From a virus: a stretch of 64,000 nt of DNA. The stretch's first letter is position 1. Each line of letters begins with the position of its first letter. Positions 7,057 to 15,864 of this stretch are shown one piece after another. The notes under the pieces are model-generated. The model was given only the letters and a program-made list of their open reading frames with translations, did not search any database and was not told the DNA's origin. The stretch spans positions 23,867 through 87,866 of IMG/VR virus record IMGVR_UViG_3300025674_000023, one strand, 5' to 3'. A program made the position numbers and the translations under genes.

Positions 7057-8169
7057 ATGAATCTTTTTACAGCAGACGTAGGACAAGGAAAAGTCCACAT
7101 TTATGATAGTAATAGAGACATTCCTTATTTAAAACTGCCTCAAGATCGTTTAATTAATCTTGATATTGACGGATTTGAATCTGGAGATGTTATTGTAATT
7201 GAAGATGCTCACCTCCGTGAGAGAGTGGAGGGTGGATTGAGTCTTGCTCATGCATTTTTTATCCACGAATTGGTTACACTGTATGAGAATGCAGAAGAAC
7301 GTCAAATTACAATACTTCTATTTCCACAAAAGAAAACGCCTATTGTAAGGAAACTTGCGGGATACGACCCAAAGCATCGTAAAACTAATAAAACTTTTAT
7401 GGATGAGTATGGAATATCTACTGATGAAGCAGATATTCGATCAATTGCCAAATTTTTAAAAAGGGATAAAGAAGCATTTAAGAGATTAAAAAAATTTAAA
7501 CCAATCACTCAAGAAGAATATCAAGAACAAAATCAGCATAAGTTTGATTTTGTACAAGAATGTAATCTAGATCTTAATATTGCCAGAACACAAGGTTATG
7601 GTTTTGATGATTATTATGATTATGGTGACGATGATGCAGTAACTCAATTTATTAAAAATCAAAAGTATGAACTTGCTAGTCGTTTGATGGGAGATGGTAT
7701 CTTTGATTTGGATTCAGTTTCTACTTTTACTGGAGAAGAGTTGATGCAGGCATCCGGACTTTATTATAGTAAGAGTAAGAGTAAGAGTGGAGAACTGAAT
7801 GCAATTCAATCAGTAAGTCGTCTTTACACTGTAGTAGCATCTATTCTTCGTCCTAATGGAGAACTCCGTAAGAGGGGATTTCCTCCTGGGCATAAGTATG
7901 AAGGCAAAAAAATGAATGTGCTTTGGAAGTGGTGTAAAGAAAACTATTTTGGATGCAAACCATTCCATGAAAAACAGGGAGTAGCATCATCTAATTATAA
8001 GCAGCATATGAGACCAGGAGTTTCTAATTTTGAAGGAAAATCTTTGTCTATTGGTGCTGATGATACTGAATACAATTTCTTTAAAACGGAAAGATCTGTA
8101 GTAGATAAAAAAACTCAAGAAATATGGTATGTGCTTCGTGAAATGATTGTTGAGGATGGACTTCGTTAG
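7057..8169 (+). CDS. tasR: RuvC-like TIGR-associated (TasR-type) protein, putative RNA-guided nuclease
   Basis: 370 aa. The N-terminal part looks like an RNase H/RuvC fold: an Asp on the first strand (FTADVGQGKVHIYD, D7), acidic residues on a later strand (DVIVIEDAHL, E49/D50), and TDEADIRSIAKFL (D123/D126) like the last catalytic Asp of RuvC. Residues 195-345 are helical, with SGELNAIQSVSRLYTVVASI, and could be the guide-binding (Nop-like) domain; this I cannot prove by eye. Hairpin units with paired 8-nt variable segments flank the gene on both sides, the arrangement expected for TIGR-Tas systems, in which a Tas protein uses a dual-spacer RNA to bind or cut DNA. The stop codon TAG overlaps the first edge repeat of the 3' array. 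An IS110-like protein is the alternative, but no transposon ends are seen. Confidence 0.72.
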   Translation: MNLFTADVGQGKVHIYDSNRDIPYLKLPQDRLINLDIDGFESGDVIVIEDAHLRERVEGGLSLAHAFFIHELVTLYENAEERQITILLFPQKKTPIVRKLAGYDPKHRKTNKTFMDEYGISTDEADIRSIAKFLKRDKEAFKRLKKFKPITQEEYQEQNQHKFDFVQECNLDLNIARTQGYGFDDYYDYGDDDAVTQFIKNQKYELASRLMGDGIFDLDSVSTFTGEELMQASGLYYSKSKSKSGELNAIQSVSRLYTVVASILRPNGELRKRGFPPGHKYEGKKMNVLWKWCKENYFGCKPFHEKQGVASSNYKQHMRPGVSNFEGKSLSIGADDTEYNFFKTERSVVDKKTQEIWYVLREMIVEDGLR

Positions 8170-8342
8170 TATTCAACGGATAAAACTCTATTAGTTTTCA
8201 GTCTCTAATACTCAACCATCTTCAAATCTTTTAGTTAGTATTCAGTAGTTAAAACTCTTGTTAGTTTTCATGAACTAATACTCATAAAAATCAGTTGGTA
8301 TTCAACTCGTAAAACTTTTGTTAGTTTTCATGACGTAATACC
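8168..8342 (+). repeat. TIGR-like array, units 4-6
   Basis: Three full units: 8168-8212 (segments CAACGGAT and CAGTCTCT), 8237-8282 (CAGTAGTT and CATGAACT), 8297-8342 (CAACTCGT and CATGACGT). Each has outer edges AGTATT/AATACT and an inner AAAACT..AGTTTT stem around a CTTGTT-like loop (5-6 nt). In unit 6 the edges are GGTATT/AATACC, a paired change that preserves base pairing. Spacing between units is irregular (24 and 14 nt). No separate promoter is evident, so these are probably co-transcribed with the 7057 gene. Confidence 0.78.
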
Positions 8343-8354
8343 CGTAATAAAAAG

Positions 8355-8379
8355 TGGGGGTTTCCGACCCTCCTTTTTT
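8355..8379 (+). terminator. Terminator after the TIGR-like array
   Basis: G-rich arm (GGGGG), TTTCCGA loop, CCCTCC arm, then six T. Closes the cassette before hsp20. Confidence 0.75.
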
Positions 8380-8457
8380 ATGCTTTGTGTTAATATATAC
8401 TATGGATGCCTTCGGGGTCCACAAAACACAAACTCGCTTTTTTAAGGAGCTACAATA

Positions 8458-8892
8458 ATGAACAACCTTACAAGGTATAATGCTGCGGATCTTCCTGAGT
8501 TGATGGAAAGAATCACGCGCAATTCTATTGGAATGGATGAATATTTCGATCGTCTGTTTAATCTACACGAAACTTCAAAGAATTATCCTCCATACAATCT
8601 TATTCAGGTAAATAATGTTGAGTCTAGATTAGAAATCGCACTCGCAGGATTTAAGAAAGGAGAAGTAAATGCGTTCACAGAGTATGGAAAACTTTTTGTC
8701 GAAGGACAAAAAGAAGATACTGAAACGGACAGGACATATGTCCACAAGGGAGTGGCTAGCAGAAGTTTTAAACGAGCATGGACTCTATCCGACGACACAG
8801 AAGTTAAGGAAGTCACCTTCGAAGACGGACTCCTCGTCATAACACTAGGTAAAATTGTTCCAGAACATCATGCACGTAAAGATTATCTCTAA
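8458..8892 (+). CDS. hsp20: Small heat shock protein, Hsp20/alpha-crystallin family
   Basis: 144 aa. The alpha-crystallin core is visible from NYPPYNLIQVNNVESRLEIALAGF to VTFEDGLLVITLGKIVPE, with the A-x-x-x-n-G-l type segment FEDGLLVITL. Such chaperones hold unfolded proteins and are widespread in T4-like cyanophages. Strong ribosome site AAGGAG (8442-8447). The leader holds a hairpin with a TTCG loop (8404-8420). Confidence 0.9.
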   Translation: MNNLTRYNAADLPELMERITRNSIGMDEYFDRLFNLHETSKNYPPYNLIQVNNVESRLEIALAGFKKGEVNAFTEYGKLFVEGQKEDTETDRTYVHKGVASRSFKRAWTLSDDTEVKEVTFEDGLLVITLGKIVPEHHARKDYL

Positions 8893-8918
8893 ATAGAAGG
8901 TCGTCGTCGCATGACAGA

Positions 8919-8957
8919 GGGGATACTGGCACAATCCAGCAACGTCCCCTTTTTTTT
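8919..8957 (+). terminator. Terminator after hsp20
   Basis: GGGG/CCCC outer arms and CTGG/CCAG inner arms, followed by eight T. Immediately downstream is an extended -10 motif TGCTATAAT (8959-8967), a probable promoter for the next genes although no clear -35 box is seen. Confidence 0.75.
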
Positions 8958-8988
8958 ATGCTATAATATATGGAGGAACTATAGTGTT

Positions 8989-9324
8989 ATGTCAATTAAA
9001 CTTGCTCTCCTAAAATCTGGAGAAACCATTGTTTCTGATGTTAAAGAACTTGTTTCTGATGACAAAGTATGTGGATATCTTTTTACAAAACCACAAGTAA
9101 TTGAAGTCAGAAGATCTTTTATGTTGCTAGAAGAACCTGAGCAACCAAAAAGTGGTGACCTTGAAGTTTCGTTGACTTCTTGGATTGTTCTTGCTAAAGA
9201 TGAAAAAATTCCAGTTTCTCCGGATTGGATCGTGACTATTTTAGATCCTATTGAAACTATCGAAAAAATGTATGAGGAAAAAGTAAATGGAAAAAGTAGT
9301 GAAGTGTCTTTTACTGAAAGTTGA
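8989..9324 (+). CDS. Small conserved cyanophage protein, paralogue 1
   Basis: 111 aa starting MSIKLALLKSGETIVSD. The C-terminal part DWIVTILDPIETIEKMY is shared with the next gene, so the two form a tandem duplicated pair. The beta-rich N-terminus could be an Sm/SH3-like barrel, but that is only a pattern impression. Position directly before DNA polymerase. Function unknown. Confidence 0.65.
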   Translation: MSIKLALLKSGETIVSDVKELVSDDKVCGYLFTKPQVIEVRRSFMLLEEPEQPKSGDLEVSLTSWIVLAKDEKIPVSPDWIVTILDPIETIEKMYEEKVNGKSSEVSFTES

Positions 9325-9541
9325 CAATGTAATTGTTACGGAAATTATTGAGGTTGGATCTGAATTGGGTGAACCAGATTGTAAACTTATTAATCCGTAT
9401 CAGATTGATGTTGAAGGAAATTTGACTCCTTGGCCAGAAGTTACTGATCAAAAAGAAATGATGATTCATTCTGATAGTATTCTTACTATTGTTGATCCAA
9501 CAGAAAAAATTGTAAAAAAGTATCTTGAACTAACTACCTAA
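9287..9541 (+). CDS. Small conserved cyanophage protein, paralogue 2
   Basis: 84 aa. The end (DSILTIVDPTEKIVKKYLEL) mirrors the end of the preceding protein. Overlaps it by 38 bases in another frame and shares its last base with the polymerase ATG (TAATG). Unknown function. Confidence 0.65.
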   Translation: MEKVVKCLLLKVDNVIVTEIIEVGSELGEPDCKLINPYQIDVEGNLTPWPEVTDQKEMMIHSDSILTIVDPTEKIVKKYLELTT

Positions 9542-12042
9542 TGAAATTTTATACTAATGTTCAGATGGTCGGGGATCACTTTTTGGTTCGTGGTTATGAA
9601 AATGGTAAACATTTTATGACACGAGAAAAGTTTGACCCGACTCTTTTTGTGCCTTCGAAAAGGAAAACAACATATAAAACTCTTAATGGTGAATATGTAG
9701 AAGCAGTAAATCCTGGATCTGTTCGTGATTGTAGAGAATTTATCAAAAAATATGAAGGTGTAGAGAACTTTAGTATTTACGGAAATGATCGATACATTTA
9801 TCAGTATATTTCTGATAAGTATCCTGAAGAAGAAATCAAGTTTGATACAAATAAAATTAATATTTCGACTCTTGATATTGAGGTTGCATCGGAGAATGGA
9901 TTCCCTGATGTAGAATCTGCTGCAGAAGAAGTGCTTTTGATTACAGTGCAAGATTATGCTACAAAACAGATTCGTACATGGGGTAGAGGTTCTTTTAATA
10001 ATAAGCAGCAGAATGTTATCTACAAAGGTTTTAGAACTGAGTATGAACTTCTGAGTGACTTTATTAACTGGTGGATGATTGAAGAAAATACTCCAGAAGT
10101 TGTTACTGGTTGGAACAGCGAACTGTATGATATTCCATATTTGGTTCGTCGTATTGATCGTGTACTTGGCGAAAAGTTGATGAAACGTATGTCACCATGG
10201 GGATTGGTGACTGAACGTGAGACAATTATTATGGGTCGTAAACAAATTTCTTATGATGTTGGTGGCATTACTCAGCTTGACTATCTCAACTTATATAAGA
10301 AGTTCACTTATAAAGCGCAGGAATCCTATCGTTTGGATTACATTGCAAGTGTAGAACTTGGGCAGAAGAAACTGGATCACTCCGAGTTTGATACTTTCAA
10401 AGACTTCTATACTAATGGGTGGCAAAAGTTTGTAGAATACAATATCATTGACGTGGAACTTGTTGACCGGATGGAAGACAAGATGAAACTCATCGAACTT
10501 GCTATTACTATGGCGTATGATGCTAAGGTAAACTATAATGATGTCTTCTATCAAGTAAGGATGTGGGATGCAATCATTTATAATTATTTGAAGAAAAGGA
10601 ATATTGTTATTCCACCAAAAGAAACTTCTTCTAAAAGTGAAAAATACGCGGGCGCATATGTTAAGGAACCGATTCCTGGAAAGTATGACTGGGTGGTGTC
10701 TTTTGACCTTAACTCTCTCTATCCTCATCTCATTATGCAATATAATATCTCACCAGAGACTCTTCTTGATGAAAGACATCCCCGTGCGAGTGTTGATCGA
10801 ATCCTCAATGAGGAGATAACATTTGAGATGTATAAAGATTATGCGGTATGTGCCAATGGTGCTATGTATCGTAAAGATGTTCGTGGTTTTCTTCCAGAAT
10901 TGATGGAGAGGATTTATAATGAAAGAAAGATCTTCAAAAAGAAGATGTTGAAAGCAAAACAAGATTATGAAAAAACTCCAACGAAGGCACTGGAAAAAGA
11001 AATCGCCCGCTGCAATAACATCCAAATGGCAAGAAAGATTCAACTTAACTCTGCTTACGGTGCGATTGGTAATCAGTATTTTAGGTATTATAAACTTGCA
11101 AATGCTGAAGCAATCACTCTCTCAGGTCAAGTTTCGATCCGTTGGATCGAAAACCGTATGAATGAATACCTAAATAAACTTTTGCAAACGGAGGAAGTCG
11201 ATTATGTTATCGCATCCGACACTGACAGCATCTATCTTAACCTTGGACCTCTTGTTAGTAAATTTTTTGCTAATAAGTCTGGCGACAAAACAGCAATTGT
11301 GGGGATACTTGACAAGATCTGCCAAGAAAAACTGGAACCTTTTATCGAACGTTCATACCAGAAACTTGCAGATTACGTATCGGCGTATGATCAAAAGATG
11401 CAAATGAAACGTGAGAACATTGCTGAACGTGGTATCTGGACTGCAAAGAAGCGTTATATTCTCAACGTATGGAATAGCGAGGGTGTTCAATACACCGAAC
11501 CAAAACTCAAGATGATGGGTATTGAGGCAGTCAAATCATCGACACCGGCTCCTTGTCGTAAGATGATTAAAGATGGTCTTAAATTAATGATGAGTGGAAA
11601 TGAAGATGATGTGATTGATTTTATTGATAAATGTCGATCTGAGTTTAAAAAATTGCCACCAGAACAAATTGCTTTTCCACGATCTGCTTCTGATGTGAAA
11701 AAGTATCATTCTCACGCTGACATTTATTCAAAAGGAACTCCTATTCATATTCGTGGAGCACTTCTTTTTAATCACTATATTAAGGAGAAAAAACTAACGA
11801 ATAAATATTCACTTATTACCAATGGTGAAAAAATTAAGTTCTTATATCTGAAAAAACCAAATATTATTCAGGAGAATATTATTTCTTTCATTCAAGACTT
11901 TCCTACAGAACTTGGTCTTGACAGATATATTGATTATGATTTACAATTTGAGAAAAGTTTTGTTGAACCACTTAAATCAATTCTTGATGCTATTGGATGG
12001 TCTGTGGAAAAAAGTATTAGTCTGGAGGATTTTTTCTCATAA
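9541..12042 (+). CDS. 43: DNA polymerase, T4 gp43 homologue (family B)
   Basis: 833 aa replicative polymerase with 3'-5' exonuclease. Exonuclease motifs: STLDIEVASENGFPD, VTGWNSELYDIPYLV and YNIIDVELVDRM. Polymerase motif A is FDLNSLYPHLIMQ, motif B KIQLNSAYGAIGNQ, motif C IASDTDSIYLNL. It appears complete, with no intein or intron. Ends inside the uvsX start (shared base at 12042). Confidence 0.97.
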   Translation: MKFYTNVQMVGDHFLVRGYENGKHFMTREKFDPTLFVPSKRKTTYKTLNGEYVEAVNPGSVRDCREFIKKYEGVENFSIYGNDRYIYQYISDKYPEEEIKFDTNKINISTLDIEVASENGFPDVESAAEEVLLITVQDYATKQIRTWGRGSFNNKQQNVIYKGFRTEYELLSDFINWWMIEENTPEVVTGWNSELYDIPYLVRRIDRVLGEKLMKRMSPWGLVTERETIIMGRKQISYDVGGITQLDYLNLYKKFTYKAQESYRLDYIASVELGQKKLDHSEFDTFKDFYTNGWQKFVEYNIIDVELVDRMEDKMKLIELAITMAYDAKVNYNDVFYQVRMWDAIIYNYLKKRNIVIPPKETSSKSEKYAGAYVKEPIPGKYDWVVSFDLNSLYPHLIMQYNISPETLLDERHPRASVDRILNEEITFEMYKDYAVCANGAMYRKDVRGFLPELMERIYNERKIFKKKMLKAKQDYEKTPTKALEKEIARCNNIQMARKIQLNSAYGAIGNQYFRYYKLANAEAITLSGQVSIRWIENRMNEYLNKLLQTEEVDYVIASDTDSIYLNLGPLVSKFFANKSGDKTAIVGILDKICQEKLEPFIERSYQKLADYVSAYDQKMQMKRENIAERGIWTAKKRYILNVWNSEGVQYTEPKLKMMGIEAVKSSTPAPCRKMIKDGLKLMMSGNEDDVIDFIDKCRSEFKKLPPEQIAFPRSASDVKKYHSHADIYSKGTPIHIRGALLFNHYIKEKKLTNKYSLITNGEKIKFLYLKKPNIIQENIISFIQDFPTELGLDRYIDYDLQFEKSFVEPLKSILDAIGWSVEKSISLEDFFS

Positions 12043-13049
12043 TGGATTTTTTAAAAGATATTGTAAAAGAGATTGGCGGTGAATACACACAACTTGCTTC
12101 TGAAATTAATGAAACTGAAACTTATGTTGATACGGGTTCGTATGTTTTTAATGCATTGGTTTCAGGTTCTATATTTGGGGGTGTCTCTAGCAATAAGATT
12201 ACTGCTATTGCTGGAGAGTCTTCTACTGGAAAGACTTTCTTCAGTCTCGCCGTTGTTAAGAATTTTCTTGATTCTAACCCCGATGGTTATTGTCTCTACT
12301 TTGATACTGAGGCTGCCATTACTAAGTCACTCTTGGACTCAAGAGGCATTGACACATCACGGTTTGTCGTGGTTAATGTTGTCACAGTAGAAGAGTTTCG
12401 CAGTAAGGCACTTAAGGCAGTAGACATATACCTAAAAAAACCTGTAGAGGAGCGCAAACCTTGTATGTTTGTGTTAGACTCATTGGGAATGCTCTCAACT
12501 GAAAAGGAAATCACTGATGCCCTGAACGATAAGCAGGTTCGTGACATGACGAAATCTCAACTTATCAAAGGTGCCTTCAGGATGTTGACATTGAAGTTGG
12601 GACAGGCTAATATTCCTATGATTGTGACAAACCACACATATGATGTCATCGGTTCTTATGTTCCTACTAAAGAGATGGGCGGTGGTTCTGGTCTTAAATA
12701 TGCTGCCAGCACCATCATATATCTCAGCAAGAAAAAAGAAAAAGATGGAACAGAAATTGTCGGAAACATTATCAAGGCAAAGACTGCTAAGTCGCGTTTG
12801 AGTAAGGAGAATAAAGATGTTGAGATACGCCTCTATTATGATGAGCGTGGGCTTGATCGATATTATGGTCTTCTGGAGTTGGGTGAACTCGGAGGGCTTT
12901 GGAAGAATGTTGCTGGGCGTTATGAAATGAATGGTAAGAAAGTTTATGCAAAACAGATTCTAAAAGAACCTAAGGAATATTTTACTGAGGAAGTAATGCA
13001 GAAACTTAATGAAATTGCACAGGAGGAATTTAGTTATGGCAAATCTTAA
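12042..13049 (+). CDS. uvsX: UvsX RecA-like recombinase
   Basis: 335 aa strand-exchange protein used in recombination-dependent replication. Walker A is IAGESSTGKTFF (residues about 52-63), and the region CMFVLDSLGMLST is Walker B-like. Typical lid and DNA-binding loop text MIVTNHTYDVIGSY follows. Shares its start with the polymerase stop and its 3' end with the next gene's start (14-base overlap). Confidence 0.93.
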   Translation: MDFLKDIVKEIGGEYTQLASEINETETYVDTGSYVFNALVSGSIFGGVSSNKITAIAGESSTGKTFFSLAVVKNFLDSNPDGYCLYFDTEAAITKSLLDSRGIDTSRFVVVNVVTVEEFRSKALKAVDIYLKKPVEERKPCMFVLDSLGMLSTEKEITDALNDKQVRDMTKSQLIKGAFRMLTLKLGQANIPMIVTNHTYDVIGSYVPTKEMGGGSGLKYAASTIIYLSKKKEKDGTEIVGNIIKAKTAKSRLSKENKDVEIRLYYDERGLDRYYGLLELGELGGLWKNVAGRYEMNGKKVYAKQILKEPKEYFTEEVMQKLNEIAQEEFSYGKS

Positions 13050-13629
13050 TAATTTTATACATGTATATGAATATGCATTGAATCAACAACAATGTGAATC
13101 TTTAATTGATATATTTGAAAATAATCAAAAATATCAAGAAAGAGTGCAAAAGAATTATAATAGACCAAATTTTACTCAAGTTAATTTAACAAGTAATTTG
13201 GAATCTTTGGGAGATGATGTAAAATCTTTGCATGATTCAATTGTTAAAACTGTAATAGAATATCGTGACATATATTATCGGACTATTTTATCAAATTCAT
13301 TAGATTCTAATAATCCAATGAATAACGTTTTTCCACGTGAGCATTCTCTTGAGCAATTTAGAATCAAGAAATATAATAATGATGGAAAAGACTTATTCGA
13401 TACCCATGTAGATATTATGGATCATGAATCTGCTAAGAGGTATGTTTCTTTTATGTTTTATCTTAATGATGTAGAATCTGGAGGTAAAACAGTTTTTGGA
13501 GATTTTGAATATCAACCAAAACAAGGAAATCTTTTAGTTTTTCCACCTCTTTGGATGTTCCCTCATCGTGGAGAACCTCCGATTAGCAATTCAAAGTATA
13601 TTATGAGCACCTATCTTCACTATAAGTAA
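13036..13629 (+). CDS. 2OG-Fe(II) oxygenase, prolyl 4-hydroxylase-like
   Basis: 197 aa. FDTHVDIMD supplies the HxD metal pair, YVSFMFYLNDVESGGKTVF is the conserved core strand, and PHRGEPPISNSKYIMSTY supplies the second His and the 2-oxoglutarate-binding basic residue. AGGAGGAATT (13021-13030) precedes the ATG at 13036. Such oxygenases are common in T4-like cyanophages; substrate unknown. The location between uvsX and gene 41 is an insertion relative to T4. Confidence 0.85.
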   Translation: MANLNNFIHVYEYALNQQQCESLIDIFENNQKYQERVQKNYNRPNFTQVNLTSNLESLGDDVKSLHDSIVKTVIEYRDIYYRTILSNSLDSNNPMNNVFPREHSLEQFRIKKYNNDGKDLFDTHVDIMDHESAKRYVSFMFYLNDVESGGKTVFGDFEYQPKQGNLLVFPPLWMFPHRGEPPISNSKYIMSTYLHYK

Positions 13630-15002
13630 TGGAACGTCTGGAGTTAACTATTTTAAGAAATCTTGTTTTTAATGAAAATTATGCGCGAAAAGTAATTCCA
13701 TTTATTCAACCAGATTATTTTGAGCAAAGATCTGAAAAGGTAATTTTTCAAGAAATTGTTCATTTTATTGTTAAATATAATTCTTCAATAACAAAAGAGG
13801 CATTAACAATTGAACTTGAAAATCGTATAGATTTTACGGAAACAGAAGTAAAAGAAGTTCGTGACATTGTAGATTCTCTTCATGATGCGCCAGTAGATTA
13901 TCAGTGGTTGCTGGATACAACAGAGAAATGGTGTCGTGACCGAGCCATTTATCTTGCTCTCATGGAAGCCATTGGTATTGCTGATGGTAATGATGAGAAC
14001 AAGAACCGTGATGCAATTCCAAGTATTTTGTCAGACGCTCTAGCAGTGTCTTTTGATAATAATATCGGTCATGACTACTTAGAAAACTATCAGGAAAGGT
14101 ATGATTACTATCATCGGAAGGAAGAAAAAATTGAGTTCGATCTCGAATATTTCAACAAAATTACCAAAGGCGGTTTACCTCCTAAGACTCTTAACATCGC
14201 GCTCGCTGGTACAGGCGTCGGCAAGTCTCTATTCATGTGCCATGTTGCTAGCTCCGTGTTGCTCCAAGGACGGAACGTTCTCTATATTACAATGGAGATG
14301 GCAGAAGAAAAAATTGCTGAACGAATTGACGCAAACTTATTAAATGTTCCTATTCAAAATCTGACTGATTTGCCAAAGTCAACATTTGAAAACAAGGTAA
14401 CTAGTCTTTCAAAGAAGACTCAAGGAACACTTATAATTAAAGAGTATCCGACAGCATCGGCACATAGTGGACATTTTAAAGCACTGCTTAATGAACTTGC
14501 ACTTAAGAAGTCATTTAAGCCTGATATTATTTTCATTGATTACCTTAATATATGTGCTTCCTCCCGCTATAAGTCAGGCGTTTCTATCAATTCATATAGC
14601 TATATCAAGGCTATTGCTGAAGAACTTAGAGGATTGGCTGTCGAGAAAGAAGTCCCTATCGTATCTGCCACCCAGACCACTCGTTCTGGTTATTCTAGCA
14701 GCGATGTTGATATCACTGACACTAGTGAATCCTTTGGGCTCCCTGCTACTGCTGATCTTATGTTTGCCCTTATTTCAACTGATGAGCTTGAACAACTTGG
14801 ACAAATTATGGTGAAGCAGTTGAAGAATCGATACAATGACCCGACAATGAACAAGCGATTTATTGTTGGTGTTGATCGTGCCAAGATGAGACTTTATGAT
14901 TGTGAGCAAAGAGCGCAGAACGACATACTTGACTCTGGTCAGGAAGAGGAGTATAATTACGAGGAGAAACCTAAGAAATCATTTGAAGGATTCAAGTTTT
15001 GA
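13629..15002 (+). CDS. 41: Replicative DNA helicase, T4 gp41 homologue
   Basis: 457 aa DnaB-family hexameric helicase. Walker A ALAGTGVGKSLFM near residue 195, Walker B DIIFIDYLNI near 300, and the ATQTTRSG segment (helicase H4-like) near 345. It works with primase gp61 (21.6 kb) at the fork. The acidic tail SGQEEEYNYEEKPKKSF is typical. Stop overlaps the following gene's TTG. Confidence 0.95.
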   Translation: MERLELTILRNLVFNENYARKVIPFIQPDYFEQRSEKVIFQEIVHFIVKYNSSITKEALTIELENRIDFTETEVKEVRDIVDSLHDAPVDYQWLLDTTEKWCRDRAIYLALMEAIGIADGNDENKNRDAIPSILSDALAVSFDNNIGHDYLENYQERYDYYHRKEEKIEFDLEYFNKITKGGLPPKTLNIALAGTGVGKSLFMCHVASSVLLQGRNVLYITMEMAEEKIAERIDANLLNVPIQNLTDLPKSTFENKVTSLSKKTQGTLIIKEYPTASAHSGHFKALLNELALKKSFKPDIIFIDYLNICASSRYKSGVSINSYSYIKAIAEELRGLAVEKEVPIVSATQTTRSGYSSSDVDITDTSESFGLPATADLMFALISTDELEQLGQIMVKQLKNRYNDPTMNKRFIVGVDRAKMRLYDCEQRAQNDILDSGQEEEYNYEEKPKKSFEGFKF

Positions 15003-15265
15003 TTTACTATACAGTTTATGACAAAAAAGGCAACAAATTTGCCGATTGTGGTGGAGAAAATGATGCCAAATGGTTGGCAGAGTTGCGTAAGGGCACTTAT
15101 AAGACCAACCGACTTGAATGGAATCGAACTATTGATGTAGAAACTTCTAAACTTGAATTGCCTACCAAAGATATTATTGTAAATATGGATGGTGGTGTCG
15201 GTGGTTCATGGAATGTCGAAAGTCCACAACTAAATGAAAACAAACAACAACCTTTTGAAGTATAA
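14999..15265 (+). CDS. Small hypothetical protein, TTG start
   Basis: 88 aa reading IYYTVYDKKGNKFADCG. The first usable codon is TTG (14999) overlapping the gp41 TGA, which suggests re-initiation by ribosomes finishing gene 41. Contains a glycine-rich stretch (MDGGVGGSWN). No family recognised. Confidence 0.6.
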   Translation: MIYYTVYDKKGNKFADCGGENDAKWLAELRKGTYKTNRLEWNRTIDVETSKLELPTKDIIVNMDGGVGGSWNVESPQLNENKQQPFEV

Positions 15266-15267
15266 AA

Positions 15268-15684
15268 ATGACTGAACAAAAACATATTCAATTTGAGCGA
15301 TACACCGAGTTTGTGGATGCCGTCACCTCCGATGCCTCCAAAGACTTTGTTGCTCTTGCCGACCGCATGGTCGAACTTGATGAAAAAGGTGCTAACATTG
15401 AGCGTCTCCTGACATCTGCCGTTGGTATCAATGCCGAAGGTGGTGAGTTTATGGAGATTGTCAAGAAGATGATTTTCCAAGGTAAACCTTGGAATGAAGA
15501 TAATCGTGAGCACCTGATTATTGAATTGGGAGATGTGATGTGGTATGTTGCTCAAGCATGTATGGCACTCGAAGTTTCTTTTGATGATGTAATCGCAGGT
15601 AATGTTAAGAAACTGGGTAAGCGTTATCCAGAAGGCACTTTTGATATTTACTTCTCCGAAAATCGTGCTGCCGATGATCGCTAA
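15268..15684 (+). CDS. mazG: MazG-like nucleotide pyrophosphohydrolase
   Basis: 138 aa. The MazG fold is supported by NAEGGEFMEIVKKMIFQGK (ExxE(x)n metal ligands) and LIIELGDVMWYVAQAC (ELxD). Cyanophage MazG enzymes hydrolyse NTPs or dNTPs and were proposed to tune (p)ppGpp, although dGTP/dCTP preference has been reported. Two bases after the previous stop. Confidence 0.9.
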   Translation: MTEQKHIQFERYTEFVDAVTSDASKDFVALADRMVELDEKGANIERLLTSAVGINAEGGEFMEIVKKMIFQGKPWNEDNREHLIIELGDVMWYVAQACMALEVSFDDVIAGNVKKLGKRYPEGTFDIYFSENRAADDR

Positions 15685-15687
15685 TTA

Positions 15688-15864
15688 ATGCCAAAAAAAT
15701 CAAACGAAGATCTCCATCCATTTCCTACATTTCCATATCGTTTAGAATATATGGATGGAAAAGATAAACGAGTTTGTCACTTCCAAACAGAAGATCATAG
15801 AACCAAACACATTAAACGATATGGATTGCGAAAAAACAAATACACTATTAATGATGCCATATGA
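15688..15864 (+). CDS. Small basic protein, unknown
   Basis: 58 aa starting MPKKSNEDLHPFPTFPYRLEY and ending RYGLRKNKYTINDAI. Rich in His, Lys and Arg. Its stop overlaps the next start (ATGA at 15861). Conserved-looking tiny ORF in the run downstream of mazG. Confidence 0.65.
   Translation: MPKKSNEDLHPFPTFPYRLEYMDGKDKRVCHFQTEDHRTKHIKRYGLRKNKYTINDAI

Noticed and set aside
6837-8342. CRISPR array
   Set aside because: The variable segments are only 8 nt and sit inside paired repeats, unit spacing is irregular, and no cas gene is near. The pattern fits a dual-spacer hairpin array instead.
7057-8342. IS110-type insertion sequence
   Set aside because: The RuvC-like protein and flanking structured RNA recall IS110, but there are no target duplications or core sequences seen, and the multi-unit array with different segments does not fit a single bridge RNA.
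8404-8455. RNA thermometer for hsp20
   Set aside because: There is a TTCG hairpin and a weak CTTTTTTAAGG pairing near the ribosome site, but the pairing that would hide the site is only three to four bases.
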